Shown piece by piece: positions 7,010-14,388 of a DNA stretch of 24,941 nucleotides (position 1 is its first letter; each line of letters begins with the position of its first letter). Position numbers and translations under genes: made by a program. Source of the stretch: Pseudomonadota bacterium (lineage in GTDB: Bacteria; Desulfobacterota; Desulfobaccia; Desulfobaccales; 0-14-0-80-60-11); assembly GCA_018897875.1 (NCBI GenBank), contig JAHIKF010000098.1, positions 1 to 24,941 on the forward strand, in the 5' to 3' direction. The notes beneath the pieces were generated by a model. The model was not told the DNA's origin and ran no database searches. It worked only from the letters and a program-made list of their open reading frames with translations.

Positions 7010-7588
7010 TTAGCGCAGGCGTTTTTCCACCACCTCCCAGTTGACGTTGTTAAAGAAGGCCCCGATGTAGTCGGCCCGTTTCAGCCCGTAGTCGGTGATG
7101 AAGGCGTGCTCGAAAACGTCCAGGACCAGAAGGGGATTACACCCGGCGGGATGCCCGCCGTCGTGTTCGTTGATCCACTGGTTAAAGAGGAGGCCGGACT
7201 CGACATCCTGGTACAGGATGACCCAACCGATGCCCCGCATGCTGGCGGTGGCCTTGAAATCCTTGGCGCAGGTCTCCACCGCGCCGAACTGCTCGGTCTT
7301 TTTCTTCACGAGGTTGGGGGCCCTGGCAACATCGCCGTCGCCCCCCAGGTTGGCAAAGTAGAGTTCGTGCAGCCGCATGCCGTTGAACTCCCACCCCAGG
7401 CGGCGCTTCAGTTCGGCAAATTCCGGGGTGCTTTCCCGGCCCTCTTTCACCATGCCCGCCAGCAGTTCCATAACCTTATTGGTGTTGGTGACGTAGCCCT
7501 GGTAGAGGGTGAAATGATTTTTGAGCAGCGTGTCGCTGAAACCCGGCATCCCTAATAAAAAAGCGAAATCTTTGGCGACATAAGGCAT
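7010..7588 (-). CDS. Fe/Mn-family superoxide dismutase, divergent type
   Basis: This enzyme disproportionates superoxide to peroxide and oxygen; it lacks a signal peptide, so it is cytoplasmic. At 192 residues it has normal length. The expected metal ligands are visible: H25 (in NHFTLYQGYV), H74 (in FNGMRLHELYF), and D157 and H161 in DVFEHAF, the altered form of the usual DVWEHAY signature. The usual HHxxHHxTYV block is reduced to one ligand histidine followed by LYQGYV. INEHDGGHPAGCNPLL replaces the usual NQD region that tunes Fe/Mn choice. Metal preference cannot be read from this. An SD, GGAGG, lies 5 nt before the ATG, with a leader hairpin just upstream. Confidence 0.87.
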   Translation of the reverse strand: MPYVAKDFAFLLGMPGFSDTLLKNHFTLYQGYVTNTNKVMELLAGMVKEGRESTPEFAELKRRLGWEFNGMRLHELYFANLGGDGDVARAPNLVKKKTEQFGAVETCAKDFKATASMRGIGWVILYQDVESGLLFNQWINEHDGGHPAGCNPLLVLDVFEHAFITDYGLKRADYIGAFFNNVNWEVVEKRLR

Positions 7589-7602
7589 ATATCCTCCTTG
7601 GC

Positions 7603-7620
7603 GGTCCTGGCGTCAGGACC
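7603..7620 (-). promoter_or_regulatory. Leader hairpin abutting the superoxide dismutase SD
   Basis: GGTCCTG and CAGGACC form a perfect 7-bp stem with a 4-nt loop. The stem ends about 3-4 nt before the AAGGAGG of the superoxide dismutase gene, where it could affect initiation or mRNA stability. Confidence 0.4.
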
Positions 7621-7832
7621 TCGCTGGTTTGCTTAAAGATAGTGCCGGGATCAACCGATGCAAGGCGAGGGGGAATTTTCCTCTGGGAGAGTTACCATTT
7701 CCCGGGGTGAGTCCCACCAACCTGCGTCCGGGCAGACGCCCGCCTCAAGCTGCGGCCTACTCCGGCCTCTCTACGCCGTCCTTTTCGTTGCATCGGGGCG
7801 CTGGATTAAGTATAGTTATGAATCCTCAGGGT

Positions 7833-8096
7833 TTAGTCGGCAGATTCCAGGTCTTCCGGGTCCAGGAGGCCTTGTTGAATCAGGGCTGCTTCCACTTGAG
7901 CCAGGGCCTGTTTGAAGGCTGGATAGAGTCCCACCGCCAGGGACACCCCTTTGCGGGTGGGCACCCAGTCCCCTTCCTGGTCTCCCGGCACGTGGACCCG
8001 AATGTCAATGAGACGATGACCTTTAAACTCGGACAGGGAAAGGAAAACCGTTTCCCGGGCATTTTTGGCGACCTGACTGATGACTTCGGACATCAT
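7833..8096 (-). CDS. PC4-like (transcriptional coactivator p15) domain protein
   Basis: This 87-residue protein matches the bacterial PC4/p15 family of small dimeric single-stranded-DNA-binding proteins. The diagnostic stretch is ETVFLSLSEFKGHRLIDIRVHV, followed by DWVPTRKGVSLAVGLYPAFKQAL, which gives the strand-turn-strand face and C-terminal helix. Many bacterial members are this size and carry only this domain. Two adjacent ATG codons start the frame; both fit the purine-rich GGGGGAAC upstream. It is divergent from cysS with an 85-bp gap containing an inverted repeat. A role in transcription or DNA protection is known only for some relatives. Confidence 0.82.
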   Translation of the reverse strand: MMSEVISQVAKNARETVFLSLSEFKGHRLIDIRVHVPGDQEGDWVPTRKGVSLAVGLYPAFKQALAQVEAALIQQGLLDPEDLESAD

Positions 8097-8127
8097 GTTC
8101 CCCCTGCTGACTGCCTTGACCGGCAGC

Positions 8128-8158
8128 TTGATTGGGAATTGACTTCGCCTAAATTCCC
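8128..8158 (+). promoter_or_regulatory. Candidate cysS promoter with overlapping inverted repeat
   Basis: TTGATT (8128-8133) and TAAATT (8150-8155) are 16 bp apart. GGGAATT-N11-AATTCCC (8134-8158), a perfect 7-bp inverted repeat, covers the spacer and -10. It could be an operator for cysS or the divergent PC4-like gene. The promoter match is modest. Confidence 0.3.
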
Positions 8159-8181
8159 GACCCTGTCAATCCCTTTTTCCT

Positions 8182-9669
8182 ATGCAACTCTATAATACAT
8201 TAAGCAGACACAAAGAAACCTTCAAGCCCCTGACCCCCGGAAAAGTGGGTCTCTACGCCTGCGGGGTGACGGTTTACGACGACTGCCACCTGGGCCATGC
8301 CCGCTCCTGCGTGGCCTTTGAGGTCCTGGTGCGCTATCTCCGGCGCCGGGGTCTTACGGTCACCTGGGTGCGCAATTTTACCGACATTGACGACAAGATC
8401 CTGCGTCGCGCCCAGGAGATGGGGGTGGACTGGAAGGAGGTCGCCGAACGCTACATCGCCTCTTTCCAGGAGGACATGACCGCCCTGGGGGTGCCGCCGG
8501 CCCAGATCGAGCCCAAGGCCACGGAGCATATCCCCCAAATCCTCGACCTCATCCGGCGCCTGGAGGACCTGGGCTTTGCCTATGGCCATCAGGGCGGCGG
8601 GGGCGGCGACGTCTTTTTCCGGGTGCGCCGCTTTCCGGGCTACGGCAAGCTCTCGGGACAGAAAGTCGAGGATATGGAGGCCGGGGCCCGGATCGAAGTG
8701 GACCCCAACAAAGAGGATCCCCTGGATTTCGTCCTGTGGAAGGCGTCCAAGCCCGGCGAACCGGCCTGGGACAGCCCCTGGGGCCCCGGGCGGCCGGGCT
8801 GGCACATCGAGTGCTCCGCCATGAGCATGCAGTACCTGGGGGAGACCTTCGACCTGCACGGCGGCGGCCAGGACCTGGTCTTCCCCCACCATGAAAACGA
8901 ACTGGCCCAGTCCGAGGCGGCCACGGGGAAACCGTTTGCCCGCTTTTGGCTGCACCACGGCCTGCTCACCATCAACGCCGAGAAGATGTCCAAGTCCCTG
9001 GGAAATTTCTTCACGGTGAAGGAGGTTTTGGCTCGCTTCCCGGCGGAGGTGGTGCGTTTCTTCCTCACCAACTGCCACTACCGCAGCCCCCTGGATTTCT
9101 CCGACGCGGCCCTGGACGAAGCCGAGACCGCCCTGCTGCGCCTCTATACCTGCCTGGCCCGGATTCAGGAGGTGCTCCGGCACTACCCGGACCTGAAACC
9201 CCAGCACCCCATCGATACCTATCCCGACAACCTGACCCTGGAGGAATTCCACCGGTTCGGGTCGCTGCGGGCCCGGTTCGACGCCGCCATGGATGACGAC
9301 CTCAACACCGCCCAGGCCCTGGGCTACCTGTTCGAGACCGTGCGCCTGCTCAACCGCCTCCTGGAGGCGCCCTCCGCCGACCCGGGTTACCTCACCATCC
9401 TCGGGGAGATGGCCGCTGAACTGAAGGACCTGGGTGGGGTGCTGAACCTCCTGCAGGCCGACCCGTCGACCATGGTCGCCACCCTGCGCCAGAAAGCCGC
9501 GGACCTCAAAATCACCCCGGACGAAATCCAACAACTTATTGACCAACGCACCCAGGCCCGCAAGAATAAGGATTGGGCCACCGCGGATAAAATTAGGAAA
9601 AAACTATCTGAAATGGATATACTATTAGAAGATACCCCTCAAGGTACCATTTGGCGGGTAAACAGCTGA
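8182..9669 (+). CDS. cysS: Cysteinyl-tRNA synthetase
   Basis: This class I synthetase charges tRNA-Cys using ATP. At 495 residues it is a little longer than the ~460-residue E. coli enzyme. It shows C27 in YACGVTVYDDCHLGHAR (first zinc ligand and HIGH-type motif HLGH, 36-39), WHIECSAMSM and GGGQDLVFPHHENE (remaining zinc ligands), and KMSKS at 268-272. The C-terminal helical domain follows. No good SD precedes the ATG. The last ~80 bp (from about 9590) switch to AT-rich codons such as AGG, ATA, CTA and TTA, unlike the GC-rich body, just before the hicB gene. Confidence 0.97.
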   Translation: MQLYNTLSRHKETFKPLTPGKVGLYACGVTVYDDCHLGHARSCVAFEVLVRYLRRRGLTVTWVRNFTDIDDKILRRAQEMGVDWKEVAERYIASFQEDMTALGVPPAQIEPKATEHIPQILDLIRRLEDLGFAYGHQGGGGGDVFFRVRRFPGYGKLSGQKVEDMEAGARIEVDPNKEDPLDFVLWKASKPGEPAWDSPWGPGRPGWHIECSAMSMQYLGETFDLHGGGQDLVFPHHENELAQSEAATGKPFARFWLHHGLLTINAEKMSKSLGNFFTVKEVLARFPAEVVRFFLTNCHYRSPLDFSDAALDEAETALLRLYTCLARIQEVLRHYPDLKPQHPIDTYPDNLTLEEFHRFGSLRARFDAAMDDDLNTAQALGYLFETVRLLNRLLEAPSADPGYLTILGEMAAELKDLGGVLNLLQADPSTMVATLRQKAADLKITPDEIQQLIDQRTQARKNKDWATADKIRKKLSEMDILLEDTPQGTIWRVNS

Positions 9670-9678
9670 GGTGTACAA

Positions 9679-9891
9679 ATGAAATTTAGAGTTATAATTG
9701 AACAAGACGAAGACGGAGTTTTCGTAGCCAATTGTCCTACCCTTCCCGGCTGCATTTCCCAGGGTAAAACTCGTGCCGAGGTGCATGCCAACATCAAGGA
9801 GGCTATCCAGGGTTATCTCGAAAGCCTTAAAAAGCACGGCGAGCCAATTCCACCTGCGATAACTGAAGAGATAATTGAAATAGCGGTATAG
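9679..9891 (+). CDS. hicB: HicB-family antitoxin (short form)
   Basis: This 70-residue protein matches the HicB/UPF0150 fold, the antitoxin that binds and neutralises the HicA RNase. The pattern is FRVIIEQDEDGVFVANCPTLPGCISQGKTRAEVHANIKEAIQGYLE, the usual partial RNase H-like domain. It stops without the C-terminal ribbon-helix-helix or HTH domain of longer HicB proteins, so it may not bind DNA itself. It starts 9 nt after cysS; its SD (GAGGTG) overlaps the cysS stop codon. Codon use is AT-rich compared with the surroundings, which suggests acquisition. The order is hicB then hicA, the reverse of E. coli. Confidence 0.85.
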   Translation: MKFRVIIEQDEDGVFVANCPTLPGCISQGKTRAEVHANIKEAIQGYLESLKKHGEPIPPAITEEIIEIAV

Positions 9892-10103
9892 CGCTGCATT
9901 GTGCATTCACTTACCATGCACTATAAACTGCTGCATTGCCTTTGATCAGATAGTAATATTTATTTTTCTTAAAAATAGTCATTGATAACCAATGAAATTA
10001 TTAGTATGAAAATATTTAAGTTGGTCTTAACCGACTACAATACCAGGCTCACTCTGCGTTGCGGACCTTTGAGTCACCCTGGATTTCAGGGAGGACTTTT
10101 TTT
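9892..10103 (+). promoter_or_regulatory. AT-rich hicB-hicA spacer with candidate promoter and inverted repeat
   Basis: The 212-bp spacer holds GTGCAT-N9-ATGCAC (9901-9921), a possible operator or hairpin. It also holds a sigma70-like pair, TTGATA (9982-9987) and TATGAA (10005-10010), exactly 17 bp apart. This would start an mRNA about 85 nt before hicA. hicB and hicA usually lie close together, so an internal toxin promoter would be notable. Confidence 0.4.
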
Positions 10104-10331
10104 ATGTCTGCAAAGCTGCCGGTAGTATCAGGCCGGGGTTTGGCCAAAGCATTGGCTAAAGTTGGTTACCTTCATGACCATCAGAAAGTCAGCCATATTA
10201 TTCTCCGGCACCAAGCCCCACCGTACCGCCGCATAACTATCCCCGATCATAAAGAAATCGCCAAGGGAACTCTGAAACATATCATCCGGGAAACTGGGCT
10301 GACCGTGGAAGAACTTATTAATCTGCTATGA
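10104..10331 (+). CDS. hicA: HicA-family mRNA interferase toxin
   Basis: This 75-residue protein has the double-stranded-RNA-binding-like HicA/YcfA fold: VSGRGLAKALAKVGYLHDHQKVSHIILRH, then RRITIPDHKEIAKGTLKHIIRETGLTVEELINLL. The catalytic histidine of the usual GSH motif is kept, but the glycine is replaced by valine (VSH). HicA toxins cleave mRNA to stop translation; the G-to-V change leaves activity uncertain. The ATG at 10104 is chosen for the GGGAGG 9 nt upstream; the frame is open to 10059. It is separated from hicB by 212 bp of AT-rich DNA. Confidence 0.82.
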   Translation: MSAKLPVVSGRGLAKALAKVGYLHDHQKVSHIILRHQAPPYRRITIPDHKEIAKGTLKHIIRETGLTVEELINLL

Positions 10332-10363
10332 TCCGGTTTTATCCTGGCAAAGACCAATCTCCA

Positions 10364-10392
10364 TTGACTCTCCAAGGTTAACTGATTAGCAT
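10364..10392 (+). promoter_or_regulatory. Candidate sigma70 promoter of the GYD-domain gene
   Basis: TTGACT (10364-10369) and TAGCAT (10387-10392) are 17 bp apart and lie 27 bp before the ATG. Confidence 0.45.
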
Positions 10393-10419
10393 TCTAGTAA
10401 ATTAATCAAGGAGGGACCT

Positions 10420-10704
10420 ATGCCCACATTCCTGATGTTCGGCAAGTATTCGGCGGAAGGCGTTAAGGGAATCAGTTCTCAACGGACCAAGCAGGCGGCG
10501 GACTTGATCAAAAAACAGGGGGGTCAGGTAAAGGCCATCTACGCCATGCTGGGCATGGCGGATCTGCTTCTCATCGTGGACCTGCCGGGGGTGGAGGCGG
10601 CCATGCAGACCTCCGTGGCCCTGGGCCAATTGACCGGCGTCAGCTTCTGTACCCATCCGGCAGTGTCCGTGGAGGAATTCGATAAACTGATGGGCGGCAA
10701 ATAG
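10420..10704 (+). CDS. GYD-domain protein
   Basis: This 94-residue protein matches the GYD family, small ferredoxin-like-fold proteins of unknown function common in Desulfobacterota, Actinobacteria and Archaea. The pattern is PTFLMFGKYSAEGVKGI, then a helix rich in K and Q, GGQVKAIYAMLGMADLLLIVDLPGVEAAMQTSVAL and a C-terminal helix. The GxYD-like stretch is altered to AMLGMADLL. It has its own SD (GGAGG), a plausible promoter and a terminator, so it is probably monocistronic. No partner or substrate can be inferred. Confidence 0.8.
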   Translation: MPTFLMFGKYSAEGVKGISSQRTKQAADLIKKQGGQVKAIYAMLGMADLLLIVDLPGVEAAMQTSVALGQLTGVSFCTHPAVSVEEFDKLMGGK

Positions 10705-10734
10705 GGAAAGATAGAGTACTGGGGGAGTACCGGC

Positions 10735-10765
10735 GGGGCGATCCAACGGGTCGCCCCTTAATTTT
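10735..10765 (+). terminator. Rho-independent terminator after the GYD gene
   Basis: GGGGCGA (10735-10741) and TCGCCCC (10751-10757) form a 7-bp stem followed by TTAATTTT. A smaller GTACT-GGGGG-AGTAC hairpin at 10716-10730 precedes it. Confidence 0.75.
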
Positions 10766-10807
10766 CCTAAAATGTTATTATAAAAAAAACCGATATATCT
10801 TTTATAT

Positions 10808-10872
10808 GGTTTCCGGTTTCCGGTTAAAACCCAGAACCCAGAACCTAACACCTGAAACCTAAACCCTGACCC
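10808..10872. repeat. Degenerate 7-bp tandem repeat ahead of uvrB
   Basis: Two GGTTTCC units and a partial GGTT (10808-10825) are followed by about six degenerate ACCCAGA/ACCTGAA/ACCTAAA-type units in the same period of seven. The run ends 2 bp before the uvrB start codon and replaces any visible SD. Confidence 0.6.
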
Positions 10873-10874
10873 AA

Positions 10875-12872
10875 ATGCCCGATCAGTTCCATTTAGTCAC
10901 CTCTTTCACGCCCGCCGGCGACCAGCCCCAGGCCATCCGGAAGCTGTTGGCCGGGGTGCGGGCCGGGCATCCCCACCAGGTGTTGCTGGGGGTCACCGGG
11001 TCCGGCAAGACCTTTACCATCGCCAACGTCGTGGCCCGGCTCAACCTGCCCACCTTGGTCCTGGCCCCCAACAAGACGTTGGCGGCCCAGCTCTACAGCG
11101 AGTTCAAGGAGTTCTTCCCGGAAAACGCGGTGGAGTATTTCGTCAGCTACTACGATTACTATCAGCCGGAGGCCTACGTCCCCCAGGCCGACCTCTACAT
11201 CGAGAAAGACTCCTCCATCAACGAAGCCATCGACCGGATGCGCCACTCCGCCACGCGCTCTCTCTTCGACCGCCAGGACGTGATCATCGTGGCCTCGGTG
11301 TCCTGCATTTACGGTTTGGGCTCCCCCGAGGCCTACCACGGCATGCTCCTCTCCCTGGAGGAGGGCGCGGTTATGGACCGCCGGGAGGTGTTAAGCAAGC
11401 TGGTGGAGATTTTGTACGAACGCAACGACATCGATTTTCATCGGGGCACCTTCCGGGTGCGGGGCGACCGGGTGGAGATCTTCCCGGCCTACGAAGAGGA
11501 CCGGGCCATCCGGGTGGAGTTTTGGGGCGACACGGTGGAGGCCATCCGGGAGATTGACCCCCTCCGGGGCCAGACGCTGCGGCAGCTCAAACGCGTCATG
11601 GTCTACCCCGCGTCCCACTATGTCACCCCGGACCTGGTGCGCCGCCAGGCCATGGCCGCCATCGAGGCGGAATTGGGCCCGCGGCTGGACTGGTTCCGGG
11701 AAAACGGCAAATTGATCGAGGCCCAGCGCCTGGAGGAGCGCACCCGCTTCGACCTGGAGATGATGAAGGAGCTGGGCTACTGCCACGGCATCGAGAACTA
11801 TTCCCGGCACCTCACGGGCCGGGCCCCGGGGGAGCCCCCCCCTACCCTCCTGGATTACCTGCCCCGGGAGTCCCTGGTGGTCATCGACGAGTCCCACATC
11901 ACCATCCCCCAACTCGGGGGGATGTTTCGCGGCGACCGGTCTCGTAAACAGACCCTGGTGGACTACGGCTTCCGCCTGCCCTCGGCCCTGGACAACCGCC
12001 CCTTGTGCTTTGAGGAATTCGAGGCCCGGGTGCGACAGCTCATCTATGTCTCCGCCACCCCCGCCCCCTACGAAGTGAACCAGTCCGAAGGCCGGATCGT
12101 GGAGCAGATCGTGCGCCCCACCGGTCTCATGGACCCCCGGATCGCGGTCAAACCCGCGGCCAACCAGGTGGACGATCTCCTGGGGGAGATCCGGATTCGC
12201 CTGGCCAAAGGCGAGCGGGTGCTGGTCACCACCCTGACCAAGCGCATGGCCGAAGACCTCACCGAGTACTACCAGAACCTGGGCCTCAAGGTGCGCTATC
12301 TCCATTCCGACATCACCACCCTGGAGCGCATGGATATCCTCCGGGATTTGCGCCTGGGGGTCTTCGACGTGCTCATCGGCATCAATCTCCTGCGGGAGGG
12401 GCTGGATCTGCCGGAGGTCTCCCTGGTGGCCATCCTGGATGCGGACAAGGAGGGTTTCCTGCGCTCGGCCCGCTCCCTCATCCAGACCTGCGGCCGGGCT
12501 GCCCGGAACGTCAACGGCCAGGTCCTGTTTTACGCCGACCGCGTGACTCCGTCCATGGCCGCGGCCTTAGAAGAAACCAACCGGCGGCGGGGCGTCCAGG
12601 AGGTTTATAACCGGGAGCACGGCATCACCCCGGAAACCATCCAGAGCCGGATCAAAGACGTCCTGGCCTCGGTGTACGAGGCCGATTATCTCACCGTGCC
12701 CCTGGCGGCGGAGGAGCAGGCGCTCTACCTGACCGAAAGGCCGGAGGCGGCGATTAAGCGCCTGAAAAAGGAAATGCGGACCGCGGCGAAGAAGCAGGAA
12801 TTCGAGCGGGCCGCCACCTTACGAGACCGCATCCGGACCCTGGAGGCGGAGAATTTGAAGTACGGGGGGTAA
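10875..12872 (+). CDS. uvrB: Excinuclease ABC subunit B
   Basis: This is the damage-verifying helicase-like subunit of nucleotide excision repair, which works with UvrA and UvrC. At 665 residues it has the family's usual length. It shows AGDQPQAI, Walker A GVTGSGKT (39-46), the beta-hairpin region YYDYYQPEAYVPQ, DEsH-type Walker B in VVIDESHITIP, the helicase motifs VTTLTKRMAEDL and IGINLLREGLDLPEVSLVAILDADKEGFLRS, QTCGRAARN, and the C-terminal UVR domain in the last ~35 residues. The start fits UvrB N-termini, but no SD is visible: a degenerate heptamer repeat lies in its place. A large hairpin follows the stop codon. Confidence 0.97.
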   Translation: MPDQFHLVTSFTPAGDQPQAIRKLLAGVRAGHPHQVLLGVTGSGKTFTIANVVARLNLPTLVLAPNKTLAAQLYSEFKEFFPENAVEYFVSYYDYYQPEAYVPQADLYIEKDSSINEAIDRMRHSATRSLFDRQDVIIVASVSCIYGLGSPEAYHGMLLSLEEGAVMDRREVLSKLVEILYERNDIDFHRGTFRVRGDRVEIFPAYEEDRAIRVEFWGDTVEAIREIDPLRGQTLRQLKRVMVYPASHYVTPDLVRRQAMAAIEAELGPRLDWFRENGKLIEAQRLEERTRFDLEMMKELGYCHGIENYSRHLTGRAPGEPPPTLLDYLPRESLVVIDESHITIPQLGGMFRGDRSRKQTLVDYGFRLPSALDNRPLCFEEFEARVRQLIYVSATPAPYEVNQSEGRIVEQIVRPTGLMDPRIAVKPAANQVDDLLGEIRIRLAKGERVLVTTLTKRMAEDLTEYYQNLGLKVRYLHSDITTLERMDILRDLRLGVFDVLIGINLLREGLDLPEVSLVAILDADKEGFLRSARSLIQTCGRAARNVNGQVLFYADRVTPSMAAALEETNRRRGVQEVYNREHGITPETIQSRIKDVLASVYEADYLTVPLAAEEQALYLTERPEAAIKRLKKEMRTAAKKQEFERAATLRDRIRTLEAENLKYGG

Positions 12873-12876
12873 TGTT

Positions 12877-12922
12877 TTGAGGGGAGGACCGGGGGAAAAG
12901 CATTCCCCCGCCCTCCCCTCAA
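12877..12922 (+). terminator. Large hairpin after uvrB
   Basis: TTGAGGGGAGG (12877-12887) pairs with CCTCCCCTCAA (12912-12922), and the inner GGGGGAA pairs with TTCCCCC around an AAGCA loop. The stem is very stable but lacks a U-tract, so it may act as an mRNA end stabiliser or a factor-assisted terminator. Confidence 0.5.
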
Positions 12923-12975
12923 GCTCCCCTCCCATCCCCCTGTATGGGGGTTGGGGGTGAGGGTTTGGGAGAGGG
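12904..12975. other. Facing G-quadruplex-capable tracts
   Basis: On the plus strand, five G-runs lie at 12946-12975 (GGGGG, GGGGG, GGG, GGG, GGG) with loops of 2-3 nt. Just before them, 12904-12940 carries six C-runs of 3-5, a G4 motif on the minus strand. CCCCC-TGTAT-GGGGG joins the two halves. Confidence 0.6.
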
Positions 12976-13025
12976 ATTGTAAGTGGCCGTCGGCCCCTGG
13001 CCCCCTTTCCTAAAAGTTATGTCAG

Positions 13026-13070
13026 GGTGCGCATCGCGCACCGAAATCTTTATGGTGCGCGGTGCGCACC
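13026..13070. repeat. Pair of GGTGCGC palindromes (loops ATC and GGT)
   Basis: GGTGCGC-ATC-GCGCACC (13026-13042) and GGTGCGC-GGT-GCGCACC (13054-13070) lie 11 bp apart just past the end of the radical SAM gene at 13078. They may also serve as its transcript end. Confidence 0.75.
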
Positions 13071-13077
13071 CTACACC

Positions 13078-14388
13078 TTAGAAGAAATAATTCAGGGGCT
13101 GAAAGCGGCGGCGGATCGCCCAGGCGAAATAGAGGTTGAAGATCAGCATGTTGAGGGCGTAGGGGGCCCGGTGGAAGCGCTTGAGCATGGACAACGGCGA
13201 ATAGAACTGCCGGTTGGCGCGCCAGTAGCCCTCCTCCAGTTGCCGGGCCGTCATGTGCTTGGGGTGATAAACTACCTGGAAGCCGGTGTAATGGGTCCAG
13301 TCGTGGTCGAAGATGCGCCCCTCCTGGAGTAATTGCGACTGCACCCTGGTACCGGGTCGGGGGGCCAGGATGAACATGAACGCGGCCGGGGCCTTGACGC
13401 GGTTGAGGAAATCTACCGTGGTCTCGAAGATCTCCGGCCGGTCGCCGTCGAGCCCGAACATGACGTTGATCGAAAAGCCGATGCCCCGGTCCCGCAAACC
13501 TTTAAGCTGGCGTTCATAATCCGTGATCTTATTCTGTTTTTTGTTGATGGCCCGGAGACTCTCCGGGCTGATGGACTCCATGCCGATGTTCACGTGGCGG
13601 CAACCGCTGCGGGCCAGGAGGTCCAGCACCTGCGGGTCATCCCCCACGTTGGCCGTGGCCAGGCAGGCGTAATTCAGCTTCAGAGGGAGGAGGCGCTCCA
13701 TAATCTCCATGGCGTGGCCGCGGTTGGCCACGAAGTTGTCGTCCACGAAGTAGATAAAACCGCTGTCGGTTAAGCGCCGGATCTCCTGGATTTCGTGAAT
13801 CACCTCATCCACGGGGCGGTGCCGGAACTTGCCCCCATAAACCTGGGTAACTTCACAAAAGCTGCAATTATAGGGACATCCCCGGGTAGTCTGGGACGGG
13901 ATGTTCCAGACCTTGTAACGCTTGAGATCCAGCAGATCATAGCGCGGCACCGGCAGGTTTTTCAGGTCCGAAAGTTTCTCCGCCTGATAGCGGGGCTGGA
14001 GGCGCCCGGCCTGGAAATCCCGGAGGAGCCGGGGCCAGGCCTCTTCGGCCTCTCCGATCACCAGGGCATCGGCATGGGCCTGGCATTCTTCCGGGGCCAG
14101 GGTGGCGTGGAAACCGCCCATCACCACCGGGGTGCCTCGGCGGCGAAAACCCGCCGCCAGCTGAAAGGCCCGGGGGGCCTGGTGGGACATGAAGGTGAGG
14201 CCCACCAGGTCGCAGTCTTCCCGGAAGGTGATCTCCTCCAGCATATCGTCTTTGATCTCTACCCGAATGTCGCCGGGGGTCAAGGCCGCCACATAAGGCA
14301 AAGTCATCCCCAGCAGCCAGCGGCTCTGGCGGCGGTCCAGGCGGCCGTTTTCCCGGTAACCCGAAGCTTGGATCAGCAGTATTTTCAC
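13078..14388 (-). CDS. B12-binding-type radical SAM protein
   Basis: This 436-residue protein starts with a Rossmann-like cobalamin-binding-type domain (about 1-130; VVMGGFHATLAPEE and ADALVIGEAEEAWP are typical) and continues with a radical SAM barrel. The Fe-S motif CPYNCSFC (C171, C175, C178) is intact, followed by FIYFVDDNF and HVNIGMESISPESLRAINKKQN. The DxHxxG motif for lower-axial B12 binding is not visible. The C-terminal region (about 350-436) resembles the extra domain of HpnP-like methylases. Such proteins methylate or rearrange lipids and antibiotics; the substrate here is unknown. The start codon is GTG at 14388 with a weak SD. Possible neighbours in function are not obvious. Confidence 0.83.
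   Translation of the reverse strand: MKILLIQASGYRENGRLDRRQSRWLLGMTLPYVAALTPGDIRVEIKDDMLEEITFREDCDLVGLTFMSHQAPRAFQLAAGFRRRGTPVVMGGFHATLAPEECQAHADALVIGEAEEAWPRLLRDFQAGRLQPRYQAEKLSDLKNLPVPRYDLLDLKRYKVWNIPSQTTRGCPYNCSFCEVTQVYGGKFRHRPVDEVIHEIQEIRRLTDSGFIYFVDDNFVANRGHAMEIMERLLPLKLNYACLATANVGDDPQVLDLLARSGCRHVNIGMESISPESLRAINKKQNKITDYERQLKGLRDRGIGFSINVMFGLDGDRPEIFETTVDFLNRVKAPAAFMFILAPRPGTRVQSQLLQEGRIFDHDWTHYTGFQVVYHPKHMTARQLEEGYWRANRQFYSPLSMLKRFHRAPYALNMLIFNLYFAWAIRRRFQPLNYFF

Noticed and set aside
8200..9546. 448-codon frame antisense to cysS (and similar long antisense frames over uvrB, the MFS gene and rpsB)
   Set aside because: These are shadow frames produced by high GC; the opposite strands encode clear conserved proteins.
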